From NCBI GenBank assembly GCA_905221605.1, contig CAJNDS010000857.1, positions 433,317 to 497,316 on the forward strand: a stretch of DNA of 64,000 nucleotides, written 5' to 3'. Origin of the DNA: Symbiodinium natans (Eukaryota; Sar; Dinophyceae; Suessiales; Symbiodiniaceae). The first letter of the stretch is position 1; the number at the start of each line of letters is the position of its first letter. The notes beneath the pieces are model-generated. The model saw only the letters and a list, made by a program, of their open reading frames with translations. It had not been told where the DNA came from and did no database searches. This document shows, one piece after another, positions 39,130 through 51,203 of this stretch. Both the position numbers and the translations under genes were made by a program.

Positions 39130-39157
39130 GAGTCACGGCCCCTGATTGGTCCGGTAG

Positions 39158-39286
39158 ATGCGAACCACGAAACTGTTGCACGGAGTGCTGCGCTGGTCGG
39201 CAGGAAGAGGAGGAAGAAGCTACGAATGACGCGGAGGAGGCGCATTTGGGATTCGTGCTGTTGATTCGCGCGCTTCGTGTCTTCAA
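39158..39286 (+). CDS. Exon-like island, Cys- then Glu-rich
   Basis: After GGTCCGGTAG the frame reads EPRNCCTECCAGRQEEEEE and ATNDAEEAHLGFVLLIRAL. A family A element lies directly upstream and a CCCTAAA array begins at 39298. No family is recognised. Confidence 0.35.
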
Positions 39287-39984
39287 CCCCGAACCTATAA
39301 CCCTAAACCCTAAACCCTAAACCCTAAACCCTAAACCCTAAACCCTAAACCCTAAACCCTAAACCCTAAAACCTAAACACCCTAGACTGCTAGAAGGAGG
39401 AGACTCAAGGTGGAGCTCAAGAACGCGCTGCGCGACCCACAGCACACTTTGCTTGGGATACAGTTGCATTCTCAAGGGCGCCCGTCCTCGGCGGGCGAGA
39501 ACACTCCGGTCCACCGCCGTTAAGTCTGAGATGCGGATGCTAATGTGCAAGCTGATCATCATACTCACTCCATCCAGAGGAAAATAATATCAGCTTTGTC
39601 CTGTTTGTCCGCATCCTTTGACCGGAGTTGCGAACAACGTGCAAGAGATGTTGCCTGTCCATCACCATTTTCGACTCCCATTTGAGATGCTACTGCTGCT
39701 TCATAACTTCGTTTAACCATTGCAGTCTTAACCCAACTAGGGCTAACACAGATGGAATTTGATTCACCATGTATTTCTTAAGACTGTTTTGCCAGTCATC
39801 TTGGTGGACTGTTCCACGAAAATCCTGTCGGAAGCCCGCCCGCGAACGAGATGAATCGGGAGTTCCGTGGCATACTTTTCGTTGCTGTTTGGGAGATGCT
39901 CCTGAAAAAAGCGTCGGGTTCGTTGATGAATGGCCTGCATCAGAGAGCGATCTGCGCTCCCTTGATGCATACCCCATATATACC

Positions 39985-40266
39985 CCAACCCCCAACCCCA
40001 AACCCCAAACCCCCCCAAACCCCAAACCCCAAACCCCAAACCCCAAACCCCAAACCCCAAACCCCAAACCCCAAACCCCAAACCCTAAACCCTAAACCCT
40101 AAACCCTAAACCCTAAACCCTAAACCCCAAACCCCAAACCCAAACCCCAAACCCTAAACCCCAAACCCCAAACCCCAAGCCCTAAACCCTAAACCCTAAA
40201 CCCTAAACCCTAAACCCTAAACCCTAAACCCCAAACCCTAAACCCTAAACCCTAAACCCCAAACCC
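39985..40266 (+). repeat. CCCCAAA to CCCTAAA array, 280 bp
   Basis: Longest array in the window. The first 100 bp are homogenised to CCCCAAA, followed by CCCTAAA with interspersed CCCCAAA. Confidence 0.97.
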
Positions 40267-40303
40267 TGGTCAGCTCTGAGCTGCTTCTCTCTGGCGGCCC
40301 AAG

Positions 40304-40383
40304 GCCCTTGCGGAAGAGCTCGAGGCAGCGGACGCTTCGGAGTCTGAGGAGGAGGCCGAGGTGCCCCGGTGTGCGCGCCATGG
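40304..40383 (+). CDS. Acidic exon-like island
   Basis: GCCCAAG|GCC opens a frame reading ALAEELEAADASESEEEAEV and PRCARHG. Glu/Ala-rich. It starts 37 bases after the 280-bp array. Confidence 0.35.
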
Positions 40384-40499
40384 AGTTTTTTGCTCCACTT
40401 GGGGCTTATATATATATATATATAGGGTTTAGTAGGGTTTAGGGTTTAGGTTTTTCGGGTTTCGGGTTTAGGGTTTAGGGTTTAGGGTTTAGGGTTTAG

Positions 40500-42500
40500 G
40501 GGCGTAAAGATCGAGGGTGCCGTAGTGAGGAGGCCGTGTTCGTCACTCTGGAACAGAGATTCGTATCATGGCAGTATTGCTTAAAGGGGTTTATAAGGAA
40601 ACTTTACGTACTTTCACAGCATCCCAGTTTGGTGGCTTGGTCAGGAAAGTGCGCCAATCGTAACCGACGAAGACGTGAGCGGGGAGGAATGCGAGGACGG
40701 ACGTGGAAGGGGTGAGTGGCAAGTGAGTAGGGAATTTGGGAGTGAGGTACCCTTCAATCCCTTAAAGGTATGCAGGTGCGTAGATATATATATATATATA
40801 CATATACACACGCATGCAAAAATAAATAAAAGAAGTATAGATAGAGTCTAAATGAAAATGCAAATATAGATACAAATAGAATTCTAGTTCAATTTACAAC
40901 CAATAATATTCAAAGAAGTAGATATCTAACACGCAGAAAGAAGTATAGTATATACATGAATGTACATGGATATAGCTATATATATATACATATATATATA
41001 TATATGTATTTATATTTATATGTATATTGAAATAAATACATAGTTACTTACATAAAGATATAAAAATATGTACACACGGAGGAGTTTGAGGGACCCATCT
41101 CTTGGCAGTTGAGAAGATTGTCAGCTCACTTTGTGCTGCAGGGCCCAGCGCAGCCAGTTCCGCGGGCTGTTGCAGTGCAGGACCGGGCAAACGTGATGTT
41201 TGGAGGGTTTAGGGTTTAGGGTTAGGGTTTAGGGCTTCAATCGCATCATTGTTGAGATGAGAAGCCGCTGACGTCCCGTCGCGACAGGAATGAGGGCCTT
41301 CGTGGCCAGTACCGGACCCTTCTCATCTGAAGCAGGGCCGTAGACATGGGGCGCGTGCAGTTGAGACGGTTGCTGGAGGGAAGCACTGACGATCGAACGA
41401 CTGTGCGACGACCCCAACACCGTGCGTCCCTCTGCAAGACGGCTTCAAAGAGAAGTCGACAGGTATTGTCGGAGCATGCATTGCAAATTTTCCTGCAAGC
41501 AGAAGACCTCCTGAGTTAAACAGCCATATTTGTGCCTTCAGTTTGCAGGCCTTGATCCACTCGTGCCACGTGCATCCTGTTTTGCACAAACAGTATTGTA
41601 CTTGTCTGCACCAATCACCTGTCGCGCATGCACTTGTCGGATCTCCAATGTGACATTTGTCAGAGCCTAGAAGGCTTGAGGCTCGATAAGTATTGTGATG
41701 ACCGTAGAATGAGTGCGAGCTGTGATATGCCTCAGGCTGACAGGACCACCAAGCCGAACCAATCTCGGGCACCTTAATCTCTACGGCAGTAACTGTTCAG
41801 CTCACTAGGGCCATGTCCGTGGGGTTCCTTGATGTTGCTTGGCATCCTGTCTTTGACAGATGTCTGAATCACTTTGTACATAACGCTCTGTGCTGAAAGC
41901 TGTGCTGAAAGCTGGGACCTGGGCCCCAGGGCCCGGAGCACCGGAATCAATGTGTGGGTCCCAGGAATCGGGAGTACGCTTCTTGAGTTTTCCCTCAAGC
42001 AGGGAGGATCGTACTTTCGGGTACACAAAGGGGACCCTAGTTGTCTGCAATGCCAATGTGGTAAATCGTGGCCCTCTTGCTAGAGTTTTGCGGAGATCTT
42101 TCAGCACTGCCCAGCTGGCGCAGCTGTTTCTGTGGTACACATGTTAGTGTGCAGGTGCAATGCATGATGTGGGAAGGTAAGCAGTGCTTTGAGAATGCTA
42201 CAGCCTCACAAGCTATACACGTGCTTCACATACAGGCATCATGTAGCTTGATCTTCCTCTTCCCTTCGCGTTAGAGCCGCCGCAGTAGCCTCACAAATTT
42301 CAAGGCTGTCGTGCTGGCTCAGGGAGTTGGGACGCTGTTCCCATGTCGGCACGGCCTTGGTGCGCGATGCCATTAGTATCTTGCTTTAGAGTCTTTGAAG
42401 TGCGCGACGATGTTCGGAAGCACGGGTACCTCTGAAGGCACAAAGCTGTGCTTTCCGAGCAGTGGCGGCTATGAGAAATGCCGAGCAGCCGACAGGCACC
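40500..42500. other. Stretch without a supported gene, AT-rich in part
   Basis: 40,780-41,080 is (TA)n-rich. Both strands have short ORFs only; the best is on the minus strand at 41323-41772 but has no motif. A small TTTAGGG array stands at 41206-41237. Confidence 0.35.
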
Positions 42501-42803
42501 CTAAACCCTAAACCCCAAACCCTAAACCCTAAACCCTAAACCCTAAACCCTAAACCCTAAACCCTAACCCTAAACCCTAAACCCTAACTTTATTTTCTGC
42601 GTGCTGCCGAAAGATGCAACTTCCCGGTTCCCGCATTCTCTCAGCTTCAGTGTTCCCTGAACATCACGAAACCTAGAGAAGACACACGGCTGACTAGAGG
42701 GTTTAGGGTTTAGGGTTTAGGGTTTAGGGTTCTTCATCGGTCAGAGGCACTTCTGCCAATTCCTTGCACGCAGATCCATCCCCTTCCTGTGTTGAGCGTG
42801 CCT

Positions 42804-43040
42804 TGGGGGATGTTCTCCCTTATACTAGCAGTCCTTAATTCTCATTAGGGATTATAATAGGGGGTACTATACTTTGTGGTACTTTTCTGTAACTTTAGAT
42901 CCTTACCTTTTTATTGGGTTTATTGGGTTTCCTATAAAGGCAGCTAAAAGTTTCATGTATAGCTACCCTCCTGAGTGCAGCCAAGTATAATCCCGATTAA
43001 GGAGGTCCTGAGCTGTTAGTCCAAGGGGGGACATCCCAAA
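42804..43040. mobile_element. Family B element, copy B5, next to the GT90 start codon
   Basis: Left end GGGGATGTTCTCCCTTATAC and AGCAGTCCTTAATT; right end AAGGGGGGACATCCCAA, which stops two bases before the ATG at 43043. At 237 bp it is longer than other family B copies. The element must form most of the 5' leader or the proximal promoter of the gene. Confidence 0.7.
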
Positions 43041-43042
43041 AC

Positions 43043-45215
43043 ATGGCGATGGTCCACCTGGCCGTGGCCTCTCGCATCGCTCTTGCCTTACTTGCAGTGG
43101 TCGCTGGCCAGGAGGTCGATCCAGAAGATCGGGGCAATGGCTTGTGCTGGTACAACAGCATCTTGGCTGAATGTGCCTGTGGCTGCGGTTCTTCGATAAG
43201 AAGCGCTAGCGCGCCGCGATAGTTCAGCCGCTACAGCGGCTTTTGGGTAACGGAGTCGCGGCATGGGTCCAGCGGCGGCGAATCTGAACCTGAAAGTTGG
43301 AAACGCTAAGCTCCAAACATCTCCAAACCGTCAACCTGCGCGTCCGGAAATGCTCCAGGGCGGTTTTGGGAAAAGAGATTTCGTAGGACTGTGTGCCAAA
43401 CGGATGAGACATGTCCCCAGGGTTTCCACGAAATGGGTTTCCGAAAACAGGGTTGTACCCTTCGGTGGACATCAAGGGTCATTTTTATGTTGGGGTCTGT
43501 TGGGGAGTTCGGGTCCCTTACTATCGTAAACCCCACATGTTTTGGGCGCTTTTCTTTCTTGTGAGGTGACCGGAGCTTCCATCGCTGCTGCGTTGAGGCA
43601 GATCCTGATTGCTGGAGGGGCATCTGGGCCATTGCTGAGCTTTGTTGCCATCGTCTCACGGATCAGCACCAGCAGTGCTTCGACGACATTGAGGAGCGCG
43701 TGGAAAGCAAGTTGCAGAGCTTGAGTATTCTGCTGGCGCGAGCGGAAGCAGCAGGGCTACAAGAAATGGTGGAAGGGCTCGTGCAGAACTCGGTTGCCTA
43801 CCAGGTGATGCTCGCCCAGCCTCTTGCCGTGTGGGCATGGGCATGTAGTGTACCAGACTCGCCATTGATATGGAGCCGCAACTGTGACTGCTGTGAACCA
43901 GCAGAGGACTACTGTCAGGACAGTTCCCTGCGGGACGAGCAACAGATCTGGGCAGAGTTCACGCGGTGCTGCTTCCCAGTCTACTCGCGCAAGACCTTCC
44001 ATCCAGTGGATGACCTTCTACAGGCAAGCATCAGTTCCGACTTAGAGATGCTGAGGCCGCGCAGAGAGAGCATTTGGACGGATGGGCCGCACCTCACCTG
44101 GGACCTGGGTGATGGAAGGTATGCGAAAGGTTGCATCATATCAGTCCACGAAGATGGAACAGTGTCATCTTGCCCAGAGAGCCATGCGTGCCATGATTTC
44201 GACTGCTCATACTTGCGAGCAGTCCTGCTCGCATTAAGAGTCATCCAGTCCATCAACCCCCTTCCGGCTTTGGATTTTGTCCTGAACGCCGGTGACGAGA
44301 CAGTCGAAAACACCCTTCCTGAAGCGCCGGTGTTCACCCGAACCGGCACTCTCTGGACAGCCACGCTGGCTCTACCTTTCGAGTGGCAGTTGCACCCTGC
44401 TCAGTGCCAACGAAGATTGAAGGAAGGAATGCTGGCTGTTGAACGACTCCGGTGGGAAGACCGGAAAGCGGTGTTAATCTGGAGGGGAACGCACTCCAAC
44501 CTTTGGGTTGAGGACTGCAGGGCCGCGCTGGCCGCAAAAGCCGAGGAGATGATGGAGAGATGCGTAAGTCTTCCGCCCGGCCAGGTGAGGCAGCCGGTGT
44601 GGAACTTCAGCACCTGGCTCCAGCTGCCACGTGGTCGCCTGGTCTGGCTGAGTCGCTTCGTTCCATTCATTGATGCCAAGTTTGTGGAAGCCTCGGTGTC
44701 CTCACAGATGCCGCGAATGGAGAAGAGCCTTGAGGAGTTCTTGTGGGATGAGGAGCTCATCGGCTCCAGGATCGCCGGGGAGGTCTTTGGGCAGTACAAG
44801 TATCAGATTGCCATGGAAGGCAACAGCGCCACCGACCGCCTCTCCTGGCAGCTCTTCATGGGCTCCGTGGTGCTCATCCCAGGCAAAGCCTGGCAGGTGA
44901 TGTCGCCGCTGAACATGCTGCAGCCCTGGGTCCACTTCGTCCCCGTGTCGTGACCCGCGCGACATGTGTCGTGGAAGCTCTTCACCTTGTTCCCCCCCCC
45001 CCCCCAAAAAAAGCCAAATCCGGGGTTTGGGGGTTTAGGGTTTAGGGTTGAGGGTTGAGGGTTTAGGGTTTAGGGCGACCTATCCTGTCAGGTACGACCT
45101 CAGCGACTTGGTGGACCGGCTGCTTTGGCTCATGTCGCACGACGCGGAGGCCAAGGCCATCGCGCAGAATGGGATGGCCTTTGCCCATCGTCGCGGCCAC
45201 AGCGCTTCTGCATGA
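43043..45215 (+). CDS. Secreted CAP10/GT90-family glycosyltransferase, three exons
   Basis: Exon 1 43043-43187, exon 2 43566-44949, exon 3 45092-45215; 550 residues. Residues 1-22 look like a signal peptide (hydrophobic AVASRIALALLAVVAG). A Cys-rich segment follows (residues about 35-75, including RCCVEADPDCWRG and AIAELCCHRL). The rest matches the CAP10 (GT90) layout: DFVLNAGDE at about residue 290, LIWRGTHSN at about 353, KYQIAMEGNSATDRLSWQLF at about 460, the WVHFVPV motif at about 503, and in exon 3 DLSDLVDRLLWLMSHD with IAQNGMAFA. GT90 enzymes include POGLUT/Rumi O-glucosyltransferases and fungal capsule xylosyltransferases; donor and acceptor here are unknown. Intron 1 (43188-43565, phase 1) carries family A copy A6; intron 2 (44950-45091, phase 2, TC|GTGACC to CAG|G) carries a TTTAGGG array. 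A family B element ends two bases before the ATG. Without splicing intron 2 the frame ends early at 44953 and loses the conserved C-terminus. Confidence 0.88.
43435..43534 (-). mobile_element. Family A TIR element, copy A6, in GT90 intron 1
   Basis: GGGTTTCCGAAAACAGGG at one end, CTATCGTAAACCCC at the other. It lies wholly inside the 378-nt first intron of the GT90 gene. Confidence 0.7.
45022..45075 (+). repeat. TTTAGGG array in GT90 intron 2
   Basis: About 54 bp, with TTGAGGG units. A C-run (44993-45004) stands between the donor and the array. Confidence 0.95.
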
Positions 45216-47850
45216 GTTCACCGACCCTCTACTGTCGTCATGAGGCCTTTCTCATAAGCGCTGGCATGCACTGACAGTCTCCATCCCTTAAAGTCCACCG
45301 CTTGTTGTGGTTGATGCCGCTGCAGTGGTCGTGGCGTTTTCTTGAATGCTTGGTCCGAAACCTGAACTCGGAGCCCAGGAATCCCAAGCTCTAAAACCCG
45401 AGACCTAACAGAAGAAACGCCTTCTGAAACCAAGAGCAGCAACCAAACCTGGAGGTCTTGAGCTAGGCCTGGAAGGTACTCGTAGCTTCTCGGACACACT
45501 TCTCGTATCGAATCTTCTCGACTGTCACTGGATGTGTGCAACGCAGCCAGGGAGCAATTCATGCTTGAGTTTCCGGCCCTTGAAATTCTGCGACCGTTTC
45601 TTACGAGCTCGGCTAATTGTTCGACTTTTCCACGTGTGTAAGGGCTGCTCAATACGCGAGATATTCTGAAATCGTACCTCACCGCCCCTGGACGCACAGA
45701 AGCATGGAAGCTCAGGGCGAGTTCAAGTGCAATAGACTTGCTAAGTTACTAGCAGGTGGGAGCTGTATTGATTTCGGTGAAGTCCCTCACAGGGCCATGT
45801 TGTACAGTAAGTGGTCGTTACTTTCACGTCTCGTAGTGGCATGTAGTAGCGTAGTAGTCGTCCTGTGTGGATTACCTGGCAACGTGGATGTCTCACAGGA
45901 TGGAGATTGAAAACGCCCCTAGTGCCCTCGCAGTCTTGGGTTGGACCCTGTATATATCCCCCTACCGGCACCTACGAGATATCCTGAGTCGTGGGCCTTG
46001 CTACTAAGGTCACTTGACCTGTGTCTTGACTGCGCTTAAGAAAGAAAGCCCTTCGGAAGTCTTTCTTCTGTGTTGTCCTTTTTGGCATCGAATCTACCTC
46101 GACACTTCGCAAGGTGACGACTACATCCACTATGTGGACCGGCTGCTCCGGACGTGACCTGTCTGATTTTTTGTGTGCTCGGATTGTTTAGAGGATTTAA
46201 CGCCAGGCCGGGAGTATCGGGACGACCCTAATGAAGCGCACTTGCATGCTGCAAGATAGAGCTGGCGCTTCAGCGGGAGATGTGCTTCATAGTCTCCTTG
46301 GGTATGTTTAGAGTGCTAGTTGGGGCAAGTCTGAGCAGGAATGGTGTCAAGTTTTGAGGGTTCTTGCAGTACACCTTGCGTGCTCTTGCTGAGCAACCTG
46401 GAGTCCAACCTTCGTCCCCAGCCCGACCCAGCCGACCCTGGCGCATATCCTTGCCGAGGTATTCGGAGAAGCTTGGTCCATGACGTGTGCAGTGGACCTC
46501 TCGATGCCACTCACGACATGGCCCCTACTTGCAGCGCATGGAACTTCTTGTTCAAGAGCTGCATGGGCAATGTGGATCGTCCCCACCCAGAACGTCTTGC
46601 TGAATTCTAGGACATGGTGGTTTCCGAAATTGGGGTACCTTACTGGGGTCCATATTATCAGGGAGTCCTAGTGATCCTGGTGTTTGGGGTCTACTTTCGG
46701 GGGCCCACGCTTTCGTAAACCCCACAAATAGGCAGGAGTCTTCGACGCAGCCTCGGTCCAGCTGGAGCTTTCGCGAGCTGTGGGAGAAGTCGGAGGAGCT
46801 GTCGGCACATGCCATGATGGATTGGGGCCAGTGACTCCAAGTGCACCAAGGCCACCCTTGGGAGTTTTGGGAGGTTTTGGAGTAGGTGTTTTCAGGTTGG
46901 CATGTCGCTTTTGGGGTGATGTGGGGGCTTGGATGCGCAGCCGTCCTTGTGGTTTTGGCCCTGAGCTCTGGGCTGGCTGAGGTGCCCAGATGTCCGACGA
47001 GGTCGCTGCAGACTTCGGGTGAATGAAAGACTTTGGGAGTCGAGCTTTTCCCGTGGGTTGGTTGCAAGGCGTCCTGAAGAGCAAGCCATGTGAAGCTTCT
47101 CTGCCACACTTGATTGCAAAAATAGACGTGCCAGACACATCCTGGTTAAGGTCCTCCTATTGGTTCAAGCTGCAAGCTCGTGAGGGTAGCTTCTCCTCGG
47201 GTTAGTTGCATGTGTTCCCAAAGAGGGTTCAGGCCTCAGGAGCTCTGCCAGAAGTACTTGGATCATAGAGTATCCTCCAAGCCTGCAGGTCAACCCACCT
47301 CGCAGCCAGCAGGGTGCGAAGACTAGTTGTTTGTTTCTACTTGAAGCTGATCGCAGTATCGTCCTGTGCAAGTGTAAGCCCACTCAATAGATAGCTTCAG
47401 GACATAGGGCCAGTGGAAATCTTGCATGTTGTTCCGGCAGGTCGGGATTGCTACTCAACAGTAGCATTGCATTTGTTGCAGGCCAGGAGGATCATGGAAA
47501 GCCTAGGGTGCTCTGATGAATTCTGATCACATGAGTCCGCAGCCGCTGCGACCTCTCAGATCATGAAGGCCAGGAAAAGCTCCTCCCTTTCTCTGGGATA
47601 GCAACGCTGTGTGTGCTTCCCGCGTCGCAGATTGGGCATGTTCTCCCCTCCACACGCGTTGTGAGGCTTCCCGATGGGCTGATGCAGAACTCCAGCTGCT
47701 GAGTCACCCAGATGGGGCCTTGGCTTGATGCTCTCAGGATGTTTGTCCTTGTCCCGCCGCTGGACGCTTCTGACCTTGGTTGAAGCGGGTTTTGGGTTTC
47801 GGGTTTAGGGTTTAGGGTTTAGGGTTTAGTGGAACCGTTCATCGTAAGTT
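45216..47850. other. Stretch without a supported gene
   Basis: Short to medium ORFs on both strands (minus 45218-45697 and 46552-47109, plus 46341-46610) without motif or splice logic. At 46117-46153 the plus strand reads DDYIHYVDRLLRT before a stop, recalling the GT90 last exon (DLSDLVDRLLWL), perhaps a decayed duplicate. Confidence 0.35.
46618..46723 (-). mobile_element. Family A TIR element, copy A7
   Basis: GGTTTCCGAAATTGGGGTAC at one end, TTTCGTAAACCCCAC at the other, with internal GGGAGTCCTAGTGATCCTGG. Confidence 0.75.
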
Positions 47851-47854
47851 GCAG

Positions 47855-50513
47855 AAGCTGCCAGGCGGGCTACTCTGCAGTCGAAGAGTTGCAAGAAGCC
47901 GAGAAGGCAAAGGTGATAGGATCCGGCCGAGTCGTCTGCAGCAAAGTGGGCACGTTCCCTAAACCCTAAACCCTAAACCCTAAACCCTAAACCCTAAACC
48001 CTAAACCCGAAACCCGAAACCCGAAACCCAGTCGCGGAAGATTCTTGATGCCACTTTCCAGGCATACGCTGCCGCCGGACCTGATGAGCTGGCGGAGGCT
48101 TGTCCGGAAGGGACCCCCATGCATCCTGACATCCCGCCCTGCCCTTCCAGAACAGTTTAGGGTTTATAGGGTTTCACAGTAGGGTTTAGGGTTCATCTAC
48201 AAGAACCTTGATATAATGGTGAACAGGATCCTAGCAGAGGGTGTATAGGGGCCCCACCAACAAGGGGCGGGTTCTGGAAGGTCCAAGTATTGGGATGTGA
48301 TGTGCGCCTGAGGCAAGCCTGGCACTGGCCGAGGCCGTTGACTGCACCTGTGGGTTTCTGGCACGTTCTGGGAGTTTACGAAAATAGAGGACCCCTCATT
48401 TAGACCACAAATAGCAGGATTCCCTTCTAAAAAGGACCCAAAAAGGTACCCCTAATTTCGGCAACCCTCTTTTTTGTGAGAGGCCAGGCTATCCACCGCG
48501 GGACCAGGGAAAGATTTTGGCGAAGCTCTGAGCCAGGCTCGTCCGCTCTCCGTATCTTGTGTTACAATGCACTGGCTGTTGATCAGGCTCTTGAAGCAGG
48601 CAATGGAAAGCTTGAGGCCCTCTGTGTCGACTGTTGCATCTGTGCTGCTTCTGGTGTTCGAGTGCTCTGAGGCGCGTCTTCTTCGACTCCAGGCGCGCGC
48701 TGAGTTTGCAAGGCAAAGGCCGGAACAAGCCCTGGGCTTCGCCCGGCGCATGCTCGAAGTCGACCTCCCCGATGAGTTGCGATTGGTGGCACACGGCTTC
48801 GTCTCCATAGGCCTACGCCGAATGGGCAGCTTTAACGAGGCGCTTGCGGCTGCCCAGCAACTTGTAGATGAGGGCAAGGGCACCAAGGGCACCAAGGGCA
48901 CCAAGGGCACCAAGGGCTCGAAAGCCGAAGCCATTGGCCGGCTCCTGTCTGCCAGTGCATGGCTGTCGCCCTTGCCGACCGGTCCGCGTCCTCCGCGGCC
49001 TCTGGTGTTGGTGCATGCGCTGGAGCAGAGCCGCGAGGGCGCAAGTGCGGAGCTCGCCGAGGCCGCGGCCAAAGACTGCCTGGAAGCCTCCCGCGCGCTG
49101 GGCCTGGGCCCCCTGCAGGCGGCTGCGCTGGAGCGGTTAGTGGAGTCCCTCCTTCGACAGGGCCGTTTCGAGGAGGCCCGGCGCTTGGCCGAGGAGGAGG
49201 TGCGGAGCGCCCGCAAGGCCGGCAGCCGATCCGAGGCCGGCGCCCTCGCTGCGCTGGCCTCGGCCGTCTCCGCCGCCCCCGACACACGGGCGGACCCCAA
49301 CAAGGCCCGCACCTCTTTGTTGCAGGTCCTGGGACGCCTGCGCACCCTCGGCCGGGAGGGAGAGGCGGCTCAGATCCAGGTGTCGTTGATGGCGGCGCAG
49401 CCGCCCTTCCTGGACTCCAGCGACTCTGCCAGCCTGGATACGGCTGCCTCGCACGCCCAGCGAGCGCTTCGCTTGGCGCAGCAGCGCGGGGACTTTGCAG
49501 CTGAGGCACGGGAGATACGGGAGAACACGGGACAACTACTGCAACAATCCGGGCAATAGGTCGGAAAAATTGCTGACGGTATTCCCTGCTGGTTCCTATA
49601 TACTTTTTCTATAGTAAGCCCCAAAACCCTACCTTCTTAAGGCCCCTGTAGTAGCATTTGTTGAGGCTTAAGGCTCTGCATGCTTTTCCAGGCAGCGGCG
49701 CTTCGGCTCCTGACCTCGCTCCACCGGCAGATGGGGCTGGAGCCACCAAGCCTGGGATCCCGGATATTCTCCCATATTGGGCTTCTGAAGTGCTAGAGGG
49801 TGCTACAATTTTGTGCGGGTTTAGGGTTTAGGGTTTAGGGGGTAGATGTTGGCAGGTTCGGACCTTCGCAGTGAGATGTTGTCAGAGCTGGGCCGCCCTC
49901 TCGGACCGTGCGCCGTTGTCTAGCTGGTTCTTGTCTTGTGTAGCCGATCCCCCTGGCATCCAAGGCGCAGCCGTACAAGAGGCCGACCAAGCACAAGATG
50001 CCGCCCTGGTCGAAAACGCCCTTCGCACTCTCAAGGAGTGTGGACGCGAGGCGCCTTTTCTCGAGTGAGTCTAGCGCGTGTTTAGGGCATCTTACGCTCT
50101 GGCCGCCCTTGAGTGCCGTCCCGTGACGCCCATCGTTTACAGAATTCAGGTGGAGGCTTTCCTGTCCGCCGCAGACCTGAAGGAGGCCGAGTGGAGTAAG
50201 AAGCGAAAAGTCCGTGTCTTGTCTCCTGTCAATTGCTTGCTTGCGCTCTATGGCTTGCGAGGTCCTGGAACCCATTCGGCTCTGAGCTCAGAAGCTACGC
50301 GTGGGAACTCTCGCGTACCTCCCGTTTGGTTGCGTTTATTTGCGCGAGGTCTTGGATGCCACAAGAGCTCGCCGATGCCTTTTGCATTTCTCGTGGGAAG
50401 TTCGAAGCTTCGCTGCCCGTGCCGGAGGTTCCTGCGATGCTTCGTGCTGAAAATAGCTCAGAAGGCCCTTCGTCGCACGATGGGATCCACGCGACATCCC
50501 TTTGGTGGTAGTG
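47855..50513 (+). CDS. TPR-like helical-repeat protein, multi-exon
   Basis: The core exon is 48483-49559. It is open from GAGAG|GCC and reads STAGPGKDFGEALSQARPLS, then ARAEFARQRPEQALGFARRM, LVAHGFVSIGLRRMGSFNEA, ALERLVESLLRQGRFEEARR and AQRALRLAQQRGDFAAEARE: repeated helix pairs with A/L/G spacing typical of TPR. Earlier exons of the same style are 47855-47912 (AGYSAVEELQEAEKAK), 48041-about 48110 (ILDATFQAYAAAGPDELAEA) and about 48313-48374. Later ones are 49692-49796 (ALRLLTSLHRQMGLEPP), about 49945-50064 (QDAALVENALRTLKECGREA), 50086-about 50180 (SYALAALECRPVTPIVYRIQ) and perhaps 50262-50513. TPR proteins are scaffolds; no specific partner is visible. A nine-base minisatellite inside the core exon encodes (GTK)n. 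Family A copy A8 forms the intron before the core exon. Telomeric arrays lie in the introns at 47957-48030 and 49818-49840. The C-terminus is not settled. Confidence 0.65.
48371..48469 (+). mobile_element. Family A TIR element, copy A8, forming a TPR-gene intron
   Basis: GGAGTTTACGAAAATAGAGG at the left and TAATTTCGGCAACCCTC at the right. The right end is followed by TTTTTTGTGAGAG|GCC, the acceptor of the 48483 exon. The intron therefore is little more than the element. Confidence 0.75.
48873..48920 (+). repeat. Coding minisatellite (GGCACCAAG)n
   Basis: Five units of a 9-mer encode GTKGTKGTKGTK-like residues in a loop of the TPR protein. In frame, so it changes length by three residues per unit. 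Confidence 0.9.
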
Positions 50514-50939
50514 CCCTTTTGTCTTCGCTTCTTGGCAGGTGCAGGTAAGCAGGATGGAGGTGGGAGCCTTCTGCGCCAGCCTTAGGGGGGCACTGCTGGT
50601 GGCGGAAGCTCCGGAGCTTGCATCGTTCCGAGGATGGTGGAGGTCAGCCACAAGCCGATGTACCACAGCGTAGCGGTGTGGGTCCGAGACATCGGTCATG
50701 ACCCGTTCGTAGCCGCCCGGAAGGCCCAAACCCATATAAAAACACTAAGCCCTCTCCAAACCCAAGCGGCTAAGCCAAGCCCGAGCCTTTGTTGAGAGGC
50801 CGGGGGGATCCAGTACGGACCCAGATATCGCCAGGTTTGGGGTCCTGTCCTCAGACCCCGGACTGCCAGACTGTAGGGTTTTTGGTTTAGAGTTTTAGAC
50901 GACGGCTGCTACCGATGACTCTTTGCTTCCATCGCTTCC

Positions 50940-51010
50940 TCTTCTAAGTTTACAGCTTCGATTGCCACCACCTCCTCCTCCCACTCCTCCTCCTCCTCCT
51001 CGTCCTCCTC
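50940..51010 (+). repeat. (CTC)n-rich tract
   Basis: CACCTCCTCCTCC run in a stretch with no supported gene (50,514-51,110). Confidence 0.8.
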
Positions 51011-51203
51011 AATCAAAGGTGACCAGCATTAGCAACATTTTGGAGGCAATCGAGAAACATTAATAAGACCAATCCACGGCACATGTAGAATACCGATGCT
51101 GACAAACATCTCTAGGGCTTACAGGGTTTAGGGGTTTAGGGGTTTTGGGTGTAGGGATGAGGATTTAGGGGTTCAGGGCAAGTTTGGGGCTTCAGAGTTT
51201 AGG

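Noticed and set aside
46117-46153. Duplicate GT90 last exon
   Set aside because: Similarity to the real last exon is limited to about a dozen residues with different surroundings; noted only in the gap entry.
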